From assembly GCA_937893155.1 (NCBI GenBank), contig CALBGU010000263.1:1-22857 (forward strand): 22,857 nt of DNA, given 5' to 3'. Source of the DNA: an uncultured Treponema sp. (GTDB taxonomy: Bacteria; Spirochaetota; Spirochaetia; Treponematales; Treponemataceae). The position numbers and the translations under genes are program-made. The notes under the pieces were generated by a model. The model was not told where the DNA came from. It made no database searches and worked only from the letters and a program-made list of their open reading frames with translations. This document shows, one piece after another, positions 14,541 through 22,790 of the stretch (its first letter is position 1; every line of letters starts with the position of its first letter).

Positions 14541-14900
14541 TTAAGCGTTAATAGCCTTTTTAGCTACTTCAACAACAGCCTTAAATGCAACCTCATCTTC
14601 AATCGCGAGATTGCTCAACGCTTTGCGATTGATTGCTACACCAGCCTTTGTAAGACCATCAATAAATCTTGAATATGAAAGACCTTCAGCACGAACAGCA
14701 GCATTGATACGAGTAATCCACAACTGGCGGAAATCACCCTTGCGGTCGCGACGATCAATATACGCATGATTCAACGCCTTTACAACAGCGTCTTTTGCAG
14801 CCTTATAGTTTGTTCCACGACGACCAGTAAAGCCTTTCGCCAACTTCAAAATCTTAGCGCGACGATTATTGCGCTTTGTTCCGTCTATAGCTCTTGACAT
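14541..14900 (-). CDS. rplT: 50S ribosomal protein L20
   Basis: 119 residues, the normal length. The sequence MSRAIDGTKRNNRRAKILKL, AKGFTGRRGTNYKAAKDAV, and RRDRKGDFRQLWITRINAA is unmistakable L20. L20 binds 23S rRNA early in large-subunit assembly, and in several bacteria represses its own operon. GAGGAG precedes the ATG. It lies 35 bases after rpmI in the conserved infC-rpmI-rplT order. Confidence 0.98.
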   Translation of the reverse strand: MSRAIDGTKRNNRRAKILKLAKGFTGRRGTNYKAAKDAVVKALNHAYIDRRDRKGDFRQLWITRINAAVRAEGLSYSRFIDGLTKAGVAINRKALSNLAIEDEVAFKAVVEVAKKAINA

Positions 14901-14935
14901 AAAAATGCTCCTCTAAAAAAAATGCGTTTCAGAAA

Positions 14936-15136
14936 TTAGCCATACGGCAACATCTGTTTGCGAATTCTGCGCGCTGAATCCTCAGAAAGAATTCCAGCCT
15001 CTCGCAAATGCATCTTGCGCTTTGAGGAACGCTTCGTCAAAATATGGCGAAGATTCATTTTCTTGTACTTGATTTTTCCAGTACCCGTGAGAGAAAAACG
15101 CTTTGAAACGGATTTCTTTGTCTTCATCTTAGACAT
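14936..15136 (-). CDS. rpmI: 50S ribosomal protein L35
   Basis: 66 residues, basic throughout, with the L35 pattern MKTKKSVSKRFSLTGTGKIK and LRHILTKRSSKRKMHLREA. It is a small late-assembling large-subunit protein. GAAGG precedes the ATG. Forty-nine bases separate it from infC and contain a short inverted repeat CTCTT-TTA-AAGAG (minus strand, within 15163-15175) with no T-run, which might contribute to control by L20 but is too short to argue for strongly. Confidence 0.97.
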   Translation of the reverse strand: MSKMKTKKSVSKRFSLTGTGKIKYKKMNLRHILTKRSSKRKMHLREAGILSEDSARRIRKQMLPYG

Positions 15137-15185
15137 AATCTACCTTCTTTGTTGCTCCCTAGCTCTTTAAAAGAGTAGAGGCGAG

Positions 15186-15710
15186 TTAGTTTTTGGCTTT
15201 TGAGCCCAAAGTCATCGACATAAAACGACCTTCCATTGCAGGCGTTTTTTCAATAACATAAGAGCCTTCGGTAAGCCTTTTTTGAACCTCTTTCAGAACA
15301 TCAAAGCCGAGTTCAGTATGAGCAAGTTCACGACCGCGGAAACGAATCGTTACTTTCACTTTATTGCCCTCGTCAAGAAATTCTTGAACATGCTTGGCTT
15401 TGGTATCAAGGTCGCCCGGACCAATTTTCGGCTGCATTCGGACTTCCTTAAGTTTCAATACTTTCTGATTCTTTTTGGATTCACGAAGACGCTTCTCCTG
15501 CTCGAATCGGTATTTTCCAAAATCAAGAATCTTGCAAACTGGCGGATTCGCTGTTGGTGAAACTTCAACAAGGTCGAGTTCACACTCTTTAGCCATCTTT
15601 AGGGCTTCTAAAACAGGAACAATTCCCTTCTGTTCGCCTTTATCGTCAATTAGCCTTATTTCACGCACGCGAATCTGTTCATTGATTCGCAGTCCCTTAT
15701 TGTCTGCCAA
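15186..15710 (-). CDS. infC: Translation initiation factor IF-3
   Basis: 174 residues from a TTG start. IF-3 landmarks are LRINEQIRVREIRLIDDKGE at the start, LDLVEVSPTANPPVCKILDFGKYR, the linker KKNQKVLKLKEVRM and the C-terminal RFRGRELAHTELGFDVL. IF-3 binds the 30S subunit and checks start codons. I chose TTG at 15710 because AGGAGG (15720-15715) is directly upstream and IF-3 homology begins within a few residues; an ATG at 15737 would place this ribosome binding site inside the gene. IF-3 genes often use rare start codons as part of autoregulation, and the TTG here is consistent with that. It is the first gene of the operon. Confidence 0.95.
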   Translation of the reverse strand: MADNKGLRINEQIRVREIRLIDDKGEQKGIVPVLEALKMAKECELDLVEVSPTANPPVCKILDFGKYRFEQEKRLRESKKNQKVLKLKEVRMQPKIGPGDLDTKAKHVQEFLDEGNKVKVTIRFRGRELAHTELGFDVLKEVQKRLTEGSYVIEKTPAMEGRFMSMTLGSKAKN

Positions 15711-15757
15711 CGTTCCTCCTAAGTGTCTGCAAAACACATGTTACAATCATAATCTGC

Positions 15758-15787
15758 ATTATATGTGATTTTTTCAAAAAGTGTCAA
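15758..15787 (-). promoter_or_regulatory. Promoter of the infC-rpmI-rplT-zapB-zapA-yaiI operon
   Basis: On the minus strand a perfect TTGACA (15787-15782) and a perfect TATAAT (15763-15758) are 18 bases apart. Transcription would begin near 15751 and give a leader of about 40 bases before the TTG start of infC. Intergenic gaps down the operon are small (8-49 bases). Confidence 0.85.
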
Positions 15788-15880
15788 TCGCTGTTTTATT
15801 TTTAGATGCAATTTTCTTTGCTACTTAAACATTTTTTTACTTTTTTTTCATTTTAAGTGGTTTATTGAAAAATAATGTCT

Positions 15881-15886
15881 TATAAT
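15881..15886 (+). promoter_or_regulatory. -10 box of the TGS-kinase gene (leaderless start)
   Basis: A perfect TATAAT ends 7 bases before the ATG at 15894, and no ribosome binding site is present, so the mRNA probably begins at the start codon. I see no good -35 at the standard distance; the region upstream is very A/T-rich (15770-15880). Confidence 0.55.
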
Positions 15887-15893
15887 TTTCTAT

Positions 15894-17552
15894 ATGAAAG
15901 AGATTGAATTAACTTTTACGAACAAGAAGATTACGGTAGAACAGGGAAAAACGGCAGTTCAAGTCCTTGCATCTATGGCTGAGTTTGCTCCACAGCTAAA
16001 AGATATTATGGCCGTGCGTGTTAATAATGAAATTCGTCCGCTTGTTGGAAGACTAAACGTAAATGCTGTTATTGAGCCCGTTTTTGTGAATACTCGAGAC
16101 GGTGCAGCAATTTACCGACGGTCATTGTGCTTTTTGCTTGCTGCGGCAAGTCATGCGCTGTTTCCGGGAGTTCGGCTCTTGGTGGGGCATAGTCTTGATT
16201 ACGGCTATTATTATACAGTAGAAAAAGATACGCCGCTAACAGAATCTGAAATCAGTGCAATAAAGGCAAAAATGAAGGAAATTGTCGAAAAAGACTTGCC
16301 GATTGCCCGACAGTATCTTTCATACGCTGATGCAACAGCTTTGCTTGAGAAGTTAAATCTTGTGGAAACGCGGAAAATGCTCAATTATAATTGTCCTCCT
16401 CAGCTTCGTGTAAACACCCTTGAGGATTTTAGCGATTTGTATTTTGGACCGCTCGTGGCTTCTACAGGCTCGCTCAAAGTTTTTGATTTGCTTCCGTATC
16501 AAAAGGGATTTTTGCTTCGCTACCCCGTAACGACGGAGCCAAACACGTTGCCGCCGTTCAAGGATATTCCAAAGCTGTTCAATATTTACAGCGAATACAA
16601 AAACTGGGGCAAGCGCTTAGGCGTTACATCAGCAGCATCTCTCAATCAGCTTATCCACGACGGGCGAACGGACGATTTTATCGATATTACGGAAACGTTG
16701 CAGGACAAGCGAATTTCTCAGATTGCCGATATGATTCACGAGCGAAAAGACACGAAAGTCGTGTTGATTGCAGGACCTTCCAGTTCTGGAAAGACCACGA
16801 CAAGCAAAAAACTTGCCTTGCAACTTCAGTCTATTGGTTATCAGCCAAAAGTTATCAGCCTTGACAATTATTATGTTGGGCGAGATGAAAATCCGCTTGA
16901 TGAAAACGGGAAACCAGATTACGAATGTTTGGAAGCTCTCGACATCGGGCTTTTGAACGAAAATCTCATAGATTTGTTTGAGGGAAAAACGGTCGATATT
17001 CCGTCTTATGATTTTACAGCAGGAAAGCGCTTTTATGCGGGCAATACAATGAAATTGCACGAAGAAGACATTCTGATTATGGAAGGAATCCACGGGTTAA
17101 ACGATAAATTAACGCCGCGCATTCCCCAAAATTTGAAATTCAAGATTTATCTGTCGGCTCTTACACAGCTCAATCTTGACGACCACAACCGTATCCCCAC
17201 AAGCGACAATCGCCTTATCCGCCGCATTGTGCGCGATAACAATTTCCGCGGAAAAAGTGCGTCCGATACAATTTCGATGTGGGACAACGTTCAAGCCGGC
17301 GAGCGCAAACATATTTTCCCGTTCCAAAGCAACGCAGATGCAATGCTGAACACTGCACTCGATTATGAACTCGGGGTGTTAAAAGTGTATGCAGAGCCGC
17401 TTCTGCGCTGCGTATCGCCTTCTCAGCACGAATATGCAGAAGCACGGCGATTACTGCAATTTCTTGAATATTTCTCGCCAATTCCGTCGAATTATGTGCC
17501 AAAACACTCGATAATCCGTGAATTCATCGGTGGAAGCGCATTTTCGTATTGA
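15894..17552 (+). CDS. TGS-domain nucleoside kinase (uridine kinase-like)
   Basis: 552 residues in three parts. Residues 1-60 are a TGS domain (ELTFTNKKITVEQGKTAVQV), about 65-250 resemble the second additional domain of threonyl-tRNA synthetase (ASHALFPGVRLLVGHSLDYG, then YYTVEKDTPLTESE), and about 285-480 form a phosphoribulokinase/uridine kinase domain. The P-loop GPSSSGKT is at 294-301; SLDNYYVG, IPSYDFTAGKR and LIMEGIHGLN follow as in uridine kinases. Spirochaetes and Thermotoga carry this fusion. It probably phosphorylates nucleosides in salvage, with the first two domains acting in regulation or nucleic-acid binding, though this is not proven. The Nudix gene starts one base after its stop. 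Confidence 0.88.
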   Translation: MKEIELTFTNKKITVEQGKTAVQVLASMAEFAPQLKDIMAVRVNNEIRPLVGRLNVNAVIEPVFVNTRDGAAIYRRSLCFLLAAASHALFPGVRLLVGHSLDYGYYYTVEKDTPLTESEISAIKAKMKEIVEKDLPIARQYLSYADATALLEKLNLVETRKMLNYNCPPQLRVNTLEDFSDLYFGPLVASTGSLKVFDLLPYQKGFLLRYPVTTEPNTLPPFKDIPKLFNIYSEYKNWGKRLGVTSAASLNQLIHDGRTDDFIDITETLQDKRISQIADMIHERKDTKVVLIAGPSSSGKTTTSKKLALQLQSIGYQPKVISLDNYYVGRDENPLDENGKPDYECLEALDIGLLNENLIDLFEGKTVDIPSYDFTAGKRFYAGNTMKLHEEDILIMEGIHGLNDKLTPRIPQNLKFKIYLSALTQLNLDDHNRIPTSDNRLIRRIVRDNNFRGKSASDTISMWDNVQAGERKHIFPFQSNADAMLNTALDYELGVLKVYAEPLLRCVSPSQHEYAEARRLLQFLEYFSPIPSNYVPKHSIIREFIGGSAFSY

Positions 17553-17553
17553 T

Positions 17554-17940
17554 ATGAAAACAGTGCATGTTGCAGCAGCCGTAATTGTGCGTAACGGAAA
17601 AATTCTGGTTACAAAGCGCGGTTACGGCGCATTCAAAGATTTCTGGGAATTTCCGGGCGGCAAAATCGAAGACGGCGAAAGTCCGGAAAATGCCGTTGTG
17701 CGCGAAATCCGCGAAGAACTTTCGACAGATATTGCCGCAGAAAAATCGCTTGGAATCGTTGAGTACGATTATCCAGATTTTCATCTTATTATGGAATGTT
17801 TTTTGTGCAGCATTGTTTCCGGTGAAATAACGTTGCTTGAGCACAAAGACGCAAAATGGCTTTTGCAATCGGAACTGAGCACACTTACCTTTCTGCCAGC
17901 AGATGTGTATGTGCTCAAACTGATTGCAGATGTGCTGTAG
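17554..17940 (+). CDS. MutT-type Nudix hydrolase
   Basis: 128 residues. The Nudix box is clear: G36-x5-E42-x7-R50-E51-I-R-E54-E55, with S57 in place of the usual glycine. The opening VHVAAAVIVRNGKILVTKRG, and WEFPGGKIE, are typical of MutT/8-oxo-dGTP-type hydrolases, which cleave damaged or excess nucleoside triphosphates to monophosphates. The ATG at 17554 is preferred over an in-frame GTG at 17518 because the family's first strand begins at residue 3 and because the gap to the kinase stop is one base, suggesting coupled translation. There is no good ribosome binding site. Being beside a nucleoside kinase suggests nucleotide-pool maintenance, but the exact substrate is not visible. Confidence 0.88.
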   Translation: MKTVHVAAAVIVRNGKILVTKRGYGAFKDFWEFPGGKIEDGESPENAVVREIREELSTDIAAEKSLGIVEYDYPDFHLIMECFLCSIVSGEITLLEHKDAKWLLQSELSTLTFLPADVYVLKLIADVL

Positions 17941-17966
17941 TTTTTGAGAAATATGAAAAAATCCTA

Positions 17967-17995
17967 TTGACATAAATAAATAAAGAGATTATAAA
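17967..17995 (+). promoter_or_regulatory. Upstream promoter (P1) of the TPR gene
   Basis: A perfect TTGACA (17967-17972) and TATAAA (17990-17995) are 17 bases apart. Transcription would start near 18002 and produce a leader of about 65 bases covering the second promoter. Confidence 0.7.
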
Positions 17996-18026
17996 GATTT
18001 CTTTTACTATTCCCAAAAAAGTGATA

Positions 18027-18054
18027 TTGACTAAAATCGACGTAACTGTATAAT
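18027..18054 (+). promoter_or_regulatory. Downstream promoter (P2) of the TPR gene
   Basis: TTGACT (18027-18032) and a perfect TATAAT (18049-18054) are 16 bases apart. The ATG at 18067 lies 12 bases past the -10, giving a leader of about 5-6 bases and no room for a ribosome binding site. Confidence 0.72.
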
Positions 18055-18066
18055 AGAAATTACGCT

Positions 18067-18996
18067 ATGGGAACTCAATCAGAGAAGCAAATCGCGCTAG
18101 CATACCAATTTCTTGCCGCAGGAAATCCGAAACAGGCAAAGCAGATTCTCGAAGATGCGCTTACAGACGACCTTGAAAATAAGGAAATTATCTTTGGAAT
18201 TCGCTGTTGCTCTTTTTGGATTGATACGATGCATATTCTTCCATCGAAAGATGCATTTGAACAGGGCGAAATGCTGGTCAATCAGTGGAAATCGTTCAGA
18301 ACATTTATTTCTCGCGAAACGGTAAATCACGATAAGGCGGTGTATGCGACTTGCAGAGGCGTATTCTCGCTTGCGTTGGCGGGGTATCAGAGGCTTTATT
18401 CTGAAAAAGATTCCGCGCTAAAAGCAGAAGCGTACAGAAAATCAGGGTTGTGTTACAAAAAATTGGGCGAATATGAAATGGCGCTCGAGTCGTTGCAGGA
18501 AGCAAATAAGATAACCCCGGGAACTGCGGCTGGAACAGCAGAAATGGCAGATTGCTATGCGCTGTACGGCGATGAAAAATTGGCAAAATTGCTTTTCCGA
18601 GAAGCCTTTTTTATTGATGCGCGAAAAATTGATTTAAATTTTCTTGACTCAGAATTGATTTGTTTGTTGATTCGGCAAGTTGCATTGAAAGGATATACCG
18701 GAGCAGCATTGCAAGAATGGATACCGGTGTACGGGGTACTTTTTGGGGTCTTTAATGTAAAACGAGAATTGAGCGCGCCAGAAGTGGGAAAGCTCAAGCA
18801 AGAAATATTTGCTCGGGAAAACGAAGTAAAAGACCCGTCAAGCGATATTGAAACGCTGACACCTCGATTGATAAATCTGTATTTTTGGTTGATTGACCAT
18901 TATGTTATGTCAAATGACAGCGTTACAAAAATAAATGAAGTTTTGCTAAAAATAAAACTTCTTGCACCTGAAATACACGCAATGTATGTAAAATAA
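18067..18996 (+). CDS. TPR-repeat protein of unknown function
   Basis: 309 residues, no signal peptide or membrane segment. Helical tetratricopeptide-like repeats are visible from the N-terminus (LAYQFLAAGNPKQAKQILED) and most clearly at about 118-185 (AYRKSGLCYKKLGEYEMALE, then CYALYGDEKLAKLLFREAFF). TPR folds scaffold protein-protein interactions; no catalytic motif is seen. The gene has two tandem promoters and no Shine-Dalgarno sequence. The greA gene, whose N-terminal half is also helical-repeat in character, starts 61 bases downstream, so the two may be co-transcribed and may act together, though that is only inference from position. I do not recognise a named family. Confidence 0.75.
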   Translation: MGTQSEKQIALAYQFLAAGNPKQAKQILEDALTDDLENKEIIFGIRCCSFWIDTMHILPSKDAFEQGEMLVNQWKSFRTFISRETVNHDKAVYATCRGVFSLALAGYQRLYSEKDSALKAEAYRKSGLCYKKLGEYEMALESLQEANKITPGTAAGTAEMADCYALYGDEKLAKLLFREAFFIDARKIDLNFLDSELICLLIRQVALKGYTGAALQEWIPVYGVLFGVFNVKRELSAPEVGKLKQEIFARENEVKDPSSDIETLTPRLINLYFWLIDHYVMSNDSVTKINEVLLKIKLLAPEIHAMYVK

Positions 18997-19057
18997 TACG
19001 TTTTCATAGCGTTTTTGGATTTTTATTCTGGAGTTTTGTCGTATATAGGAGTTTTGT

Positions 19058-21916
19058 ATGTCTGAAGAGCTTGTAGCTTCTGTTCAAGAGGAGCTGAAGG
19101 AAGAAAAGTGGACGAGAGCGGTAATCAGTGAGTATACTGAAAACACGCTGAAAGAGCTTGACAAATATGTTGAAAAGGCCTTAGAAGAGAATTGTGGCGA
19201 TGAAGTCAAGGCAGTTTGCGATGAGCTACTTGAAAACAACAAAAACAGCAGTATAATCGCGCTTTATATATCCGGAATGATTGGGCTGAGAAATGGCGAC
19301 CTTGACCATTCTGCGCTTGAATCTTTGATTGATATTTTCCAGAAGAACCATAAAGAGCCGATTGTGCGCTATTTGTGCGTTGAAAAGATTCTGAAAATCG
19401 ACCCTGCGAATAAGTTTGCGCTTCGAACAATCGCAAATTACTACCGCGAGAACAAAGAAGAAGATGCTATGTGGGCAACGTATGAAACCATCGTAAAGGT
19501 GGATTCAGAAGAAGCCGAAATTGCAAAATTGCTTGCGGAGCATTACGAGCAACTTGCAGACGCAGAAAAAGATTCCAATCCGTCTGCATTTATCAAGGGA
19601 ATGGAAAGAGCGGTCAGCTATTACAAGAAGTCGATTTTGCGAGCGACAGCTTCTATTGCGCCAAACGTGGGGCTTATCACAGAAGCATGGAAAAAACTCG
19701 TTACTCTCGTGCCGCAGCAAATTGATTTTTTCTATATGCTTCAGAAAAAAATCGCAAAGACCGTCAGCGAAACAACGAGTTCAACGCTCATGCAAGATGT
19801 GTATGCGAAGTACAAAGAAATGAAGAAATGGGATACCTGTATCGACATTCTTAAATTGATGTTGAATATCGACAGCAGAGATTCATTTGTGCGCGGAGAA
19901 ATTACGGAGTGTTTCCGCAACAAATACATTTCTGAGTATGAAGACGGCATTAAGCAAGACGAATCAAAACGCAAGATGTATGAACTGAAAATCAAGCATC
20001 TTGACCGCCATATTCAGAATTCTGGGCTTAATTCTGACATTCGCAACGTTTTTGAAGCAATCGCTGATTTTGAAAAGCACGTGTCTTACGATGTGGGCAA
20101 TTTCGTGTATCACAGAACGTGGGGCATCGGCGGTATTGTAAAAGCAAAAGATGACAAACTTGCTATCAACTTCGGTGCGAAAGGCACTCAAGAAATGTCG
20201 CTTAAAATGGCAGAAAGTGCGTTGATTCCGCTCGGCAAAGACCATATTTGGGTCAAAAAAGCCACAATGAAAAAGGAAGAGCTTGCAAAGAAAGTCAAAG
20301 ATGACAAAATTTGGGCGCTGAAAACGATTATCCGCAGTTTTGACAACAGTTGCGATTTCAAGAAAATTAAGGAAGAGTTGTGCGACAGCGTTCTCTCAAA
20401 AAGCGAATGGACGACATGGAGCAATGCTGCAAAGGAAATCATCAAGAAAAATTCTGCTTTCGGTGTCGACCCCAATGACGGCAAAAAATTCATTGTGCGC
20501 GACCACGAAATTTCTACGGAAGAAAAACTTTCGCAGGATTTTAAGGCGCAGAAGAAATTTTTTGAGCGAATTGCAACACTTTTGAAGTATCTCGACGACG
20601 ATGATACGGATAAAGACAGCGAACTTTTTGCTGATATGATTACCTATTTTACGGCGTATCTGAAGACCGTAACAACTGTCAACGAAGAAGTTATGGCTTC
20701 TTTCCTTGTGGTGAAGGAAATCGAAAAGCAGTATCCTGAAATTCCTGCGCTCAAGAACGTTTCTGTAACGTTTGAAGAGCTGTATCGCAAAGTCGAAAAG
20801 CAGGCTTTGGATACTTCATCGCAGCGAGAAGATTTGCCAGATCCGCGCGCAATGTATGAGCGGCTGAAGCAGGATAAATCAAAGCGACTTCAGGCAAGCT
20901 ATCTCACTTATGTGAAGATGTTGGACGATTGGTCAGACCAGTACATTTTGCTTTTCCCAACGGTTTTGAGCAAAGATATGCTTTCAATGCTTGTTGCAGC
21001 AGGTTTCACCGAAAAAGTGCAAAAATTGGTCAGAAATGCGTTTGAAAACTTCCGCGATTTCCGCGATACTGTCATTTTCTTCTTTGAGAATTGTCAAAAC
21101 GATGATTGGTACAAGGAAAGCGGCATTTCTTACGAAAAGCAATTGGTAACGCTTATCAATATTATTTCTTTGGGATACAGAGAAATAAATATTCACACAA
21201 ACACACCAGAGAACAAAAAAATCTGCAAAAATGCAGAAGATTTGCTCTTCGCAAACAATACGCTCATTGATTTTGCGCTTTCAAATGATGAGGCGATGAC
21301 GAACAGAATGTATACGCTGGTGAACGACGTGCAGGGGCTTGGTCCTGACATCAAAACACGAATGCGCGTGGCAATTCTCAAAAAATTCCCGGATTTCGAT
21401 TTTGGTCGCAGCGAAGACAACGAAAAATCATCAATGCCAGAGGGCTTTATCGTTACAAACAAAATGTTGGAAGCGAAAAAAGCCGAAGCAGACGATATTC
21501 AGACTGTGCAGTTGCCGAAAGTTACCGCAGAAGTCAGCGAGGCTCGCGAAAAAGGCGACTTGAAGGAAAATGCGGAATATATTTCGGCAAAAGAGCATCA
21601 GCACATTTTGAATGAAAAGCTCAAGAAACTGCGCGAGCAGATTGACAGCGCGGTTGTTTTCGACCCGACGACGCTCAATACTACAGCAATTTCGTTTGGT
21701 ACGAACGCCGTTTTGCATAACAACATTACCGGAAAAGATGAGAATGTTACGATTCTTGGTGCGTGGGAATCCGACCCCGACGCAGGAATTATCTCGTATA
21801 AATCTCCGCTTGGTAACAAATTGCTCGATGCAAAAGTTGGGCAGACGCTCAAATTTGAAATCAATCGTCAGGAATACGATTATACCGTGAAATCGATTTC
21901 TGCGGCGCAATTCTAA
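19058..21916 (+). CDS. greA: GreA transcription elongation factor with about 790-residue N-terminal extension
   Basis: 952 residues, against about 158 for ordinary GreA. The last about 158 residues (from about 795) are a complete GreA: coiled coil with AREKGDLKENAEYISAKEHQ, acidic tip region before it, and the C-terminal domain VTILGAWESDPDAGIISYKS with SPLGNKLLDAKVGQ. GreA inserts in the secondary channel of RNA polymerase and stimulates cleavage of backtracked RNA. The extension is alpha-helical with TPR-like character (residues about 1-330), followed at about 345-400 by a compact beta-rich segment (VGNFVYHRTWGIGGIVKA) resembling small SH3/KOW-like domains, then more helices. Similar long GreA proteins occur in treponemes. 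GGAG (19048-19051) sits six bases before ATG; the preceding ten bases are part of a repeated GGAGTTTTGT (19030 and 19048). Confidence 0.92.
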   Translation: MSEELVASVQEELKEEKWTRAVISEYTENTLKELDKYVEKALEENCGDEVKAVCDELLENNKNSSIIALYISGMIGLRNGDLDHSALESLIDIFQKNHKEPIVRYLCVEKILKIDPANKFALRTIANYYRENKEEDAMWATYETIVKVDSEEAEIAKLLAEHYEQLADAEKDSNPSAFIKGMERAVSYYKKSILRATASIAPNVGLITEAWKKLVTLVPQQIDFFYMLQKKIAKTVSETTSSTLMQDVYAKYKEMKKWDTCIDILKLMLNIDSRDSFVRGEITECFRNKYISEYEDGIKQDESKRKMYELKIKHLDRHIQNSGLNSDIRNVFEAIADFEKHVSYDVGNFVYHRTWGIGGIVKAKDDKLAINFGAKGTQEMSLKMAESALIPLGKDHIWVKKATMKKEELAKKVKDDKIWALKTIIRSFDNSCDFKKIKEELCDSVLSKSEWTTWSNAAKEIIKKNSAFGVDPNDGKKFIVRDHEISTEEKLSQDFKAQKKFFERIATLLKYLDDDDTDKDSELFADMITYFTAYLKTVTTVNEEVMASFLVVKEIEKQYPEIPALKNVSVTFEELYRKVEKQALDTSSQREDLPDPRAMYERLKQDKSKRLQASYLTYVKMLDDWSDQYILLFPTVLSKDMLSMLVAAGFTEKVQKLVRNAFENFRDFRDTVIFFFENCQNDDWYKESGISYEKQLVTLINIISLGYREINIHTNTPENKKICKNAEDLLFANNTLIDFALSNDEAMTNRMYTLVNDVQGLGPDIKTRMRVAILKKFPDFDFGRSEDNEKSSMPEGFIVTNKMLEAKKAEADDIQTVQLPKVTAEVSEAREKGDLKENAEYISAKEHQHILNEKLKKLREQIDSAVVFDPTTLNTTAISFGTNAVLHNNITGKDENVTILGAWESDPDAGIISYKSPLGNKLLDAKVGQTLKFEINRQEYDYTVKSISAAQF

Positions 21917-21933
21917 GATAATTGCGAAGTTGA

Positions 21934-21967
21934 AAAAGGTCGGGAGCAATTCCGACCTTTTGATTTT
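21934..21967 (+). terminator. Rho-independent terminator of greA
   Basis: AAAAGGTCGG (21934-21943) and CCGACCTTTT (21952-21961) form a perfect 10-bp stem with an 8-base loop, followed by GATTTTTATT. It begins 18 bases after the greA stop. Confidence 0.9.
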
Positions 21968-21969
21968 TA

Positions 21970-22790
21970 TTATCAACATCAAAAACTATACATCCAATTA
22001 AATCTCTAATTAAATATTCATTTTGCTTTTTCATCACCTCAATTTTAGATTTTGCAAATTCTTTGAGTTGCTTGCGCTCATTTTCATCAGCGGTATTTGC
22101 GGTTAAACTGTCAAGCACCGTGTCAATTTCCTCATCACTCCAGTTTTCCGGCGCACTATCCAAGAAATAATCAATATTAGCGGCGGTTTTCTTTTTGTTG
22201 TAATCTTCCAGCGCAACCGCATAATCAAATCTTGAAATAGCTCCTTGCGCAAGCAAACTATCTAAATCAGCCTTTGCACGTGCGTCCAGCGCCGCCGAAT
22301 ATGCCGGATCAGCACCGGCAGATTGTTCTGCCAGCGAATCCCTGTATTTTTGCGAACGCTTTTTATTTTCTGCTTGTAAATCCTGCGTCATCTTGTATTG
22401 CAAATCAAACAATGCTTTTTGATTATCAAGCGCGGTATCAGAGCGAAATTTTTCCGCAAAACGCGCATCAATATTTTGCCCGAACTTTTTATTGATTTTT
22501 TCCATTGCTTTTTCATAAGCCGCCATTCTATCACGCGGCTCAGCAATCGCATTAGCCTCACGCACCGCATTTTGTTGGTTTAACGACCAGTTGGCATATT
22601 CTTCCTTATAATCCTGTTCCGCCGCGGCATAATCAGCCTTTGCATAAACATCAAGCATTTTTTCACCTAAGTTGGCGAGATTATCAATCAATACGCCGGT
22701 TGCGTCATATTTTTCCACATATCTTTGTGTCGGATTCAAAGCTGTCGGGTTAGCCTTAACCTGCCGTGTATAAGTATTATTCATCGCCAT
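21970..22790 (-). CDS. Phage-structural-like helical protein, 3' end probably lost
   Basis: The frame starts at ATG 22790, with AAAGGTGA just upstream, and stays open to 21861, inside greA antisense. The convincing part (about 265 residues) is a hydrophilic helical protein rich in Ala, Lys, Asp and Gln (ANLGEKMLDVYAKADYAAAE, then EDYNKKKTAANIDYFLDSAP), without signal peptide or catalytic motifs. This resembles internal-virion or tail-associated phage proteins in general character, but I recognise no named family. Sequence after about residue 274 reads through the greA terminator and antisense of greA, so I ended the feature at about 21970; the true frame stop is at 21861. A weak alternative is that the gene is intact and overlaps greA by 56 bases. 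Start ATG 22784 is also possible. Confidence 0.45.
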
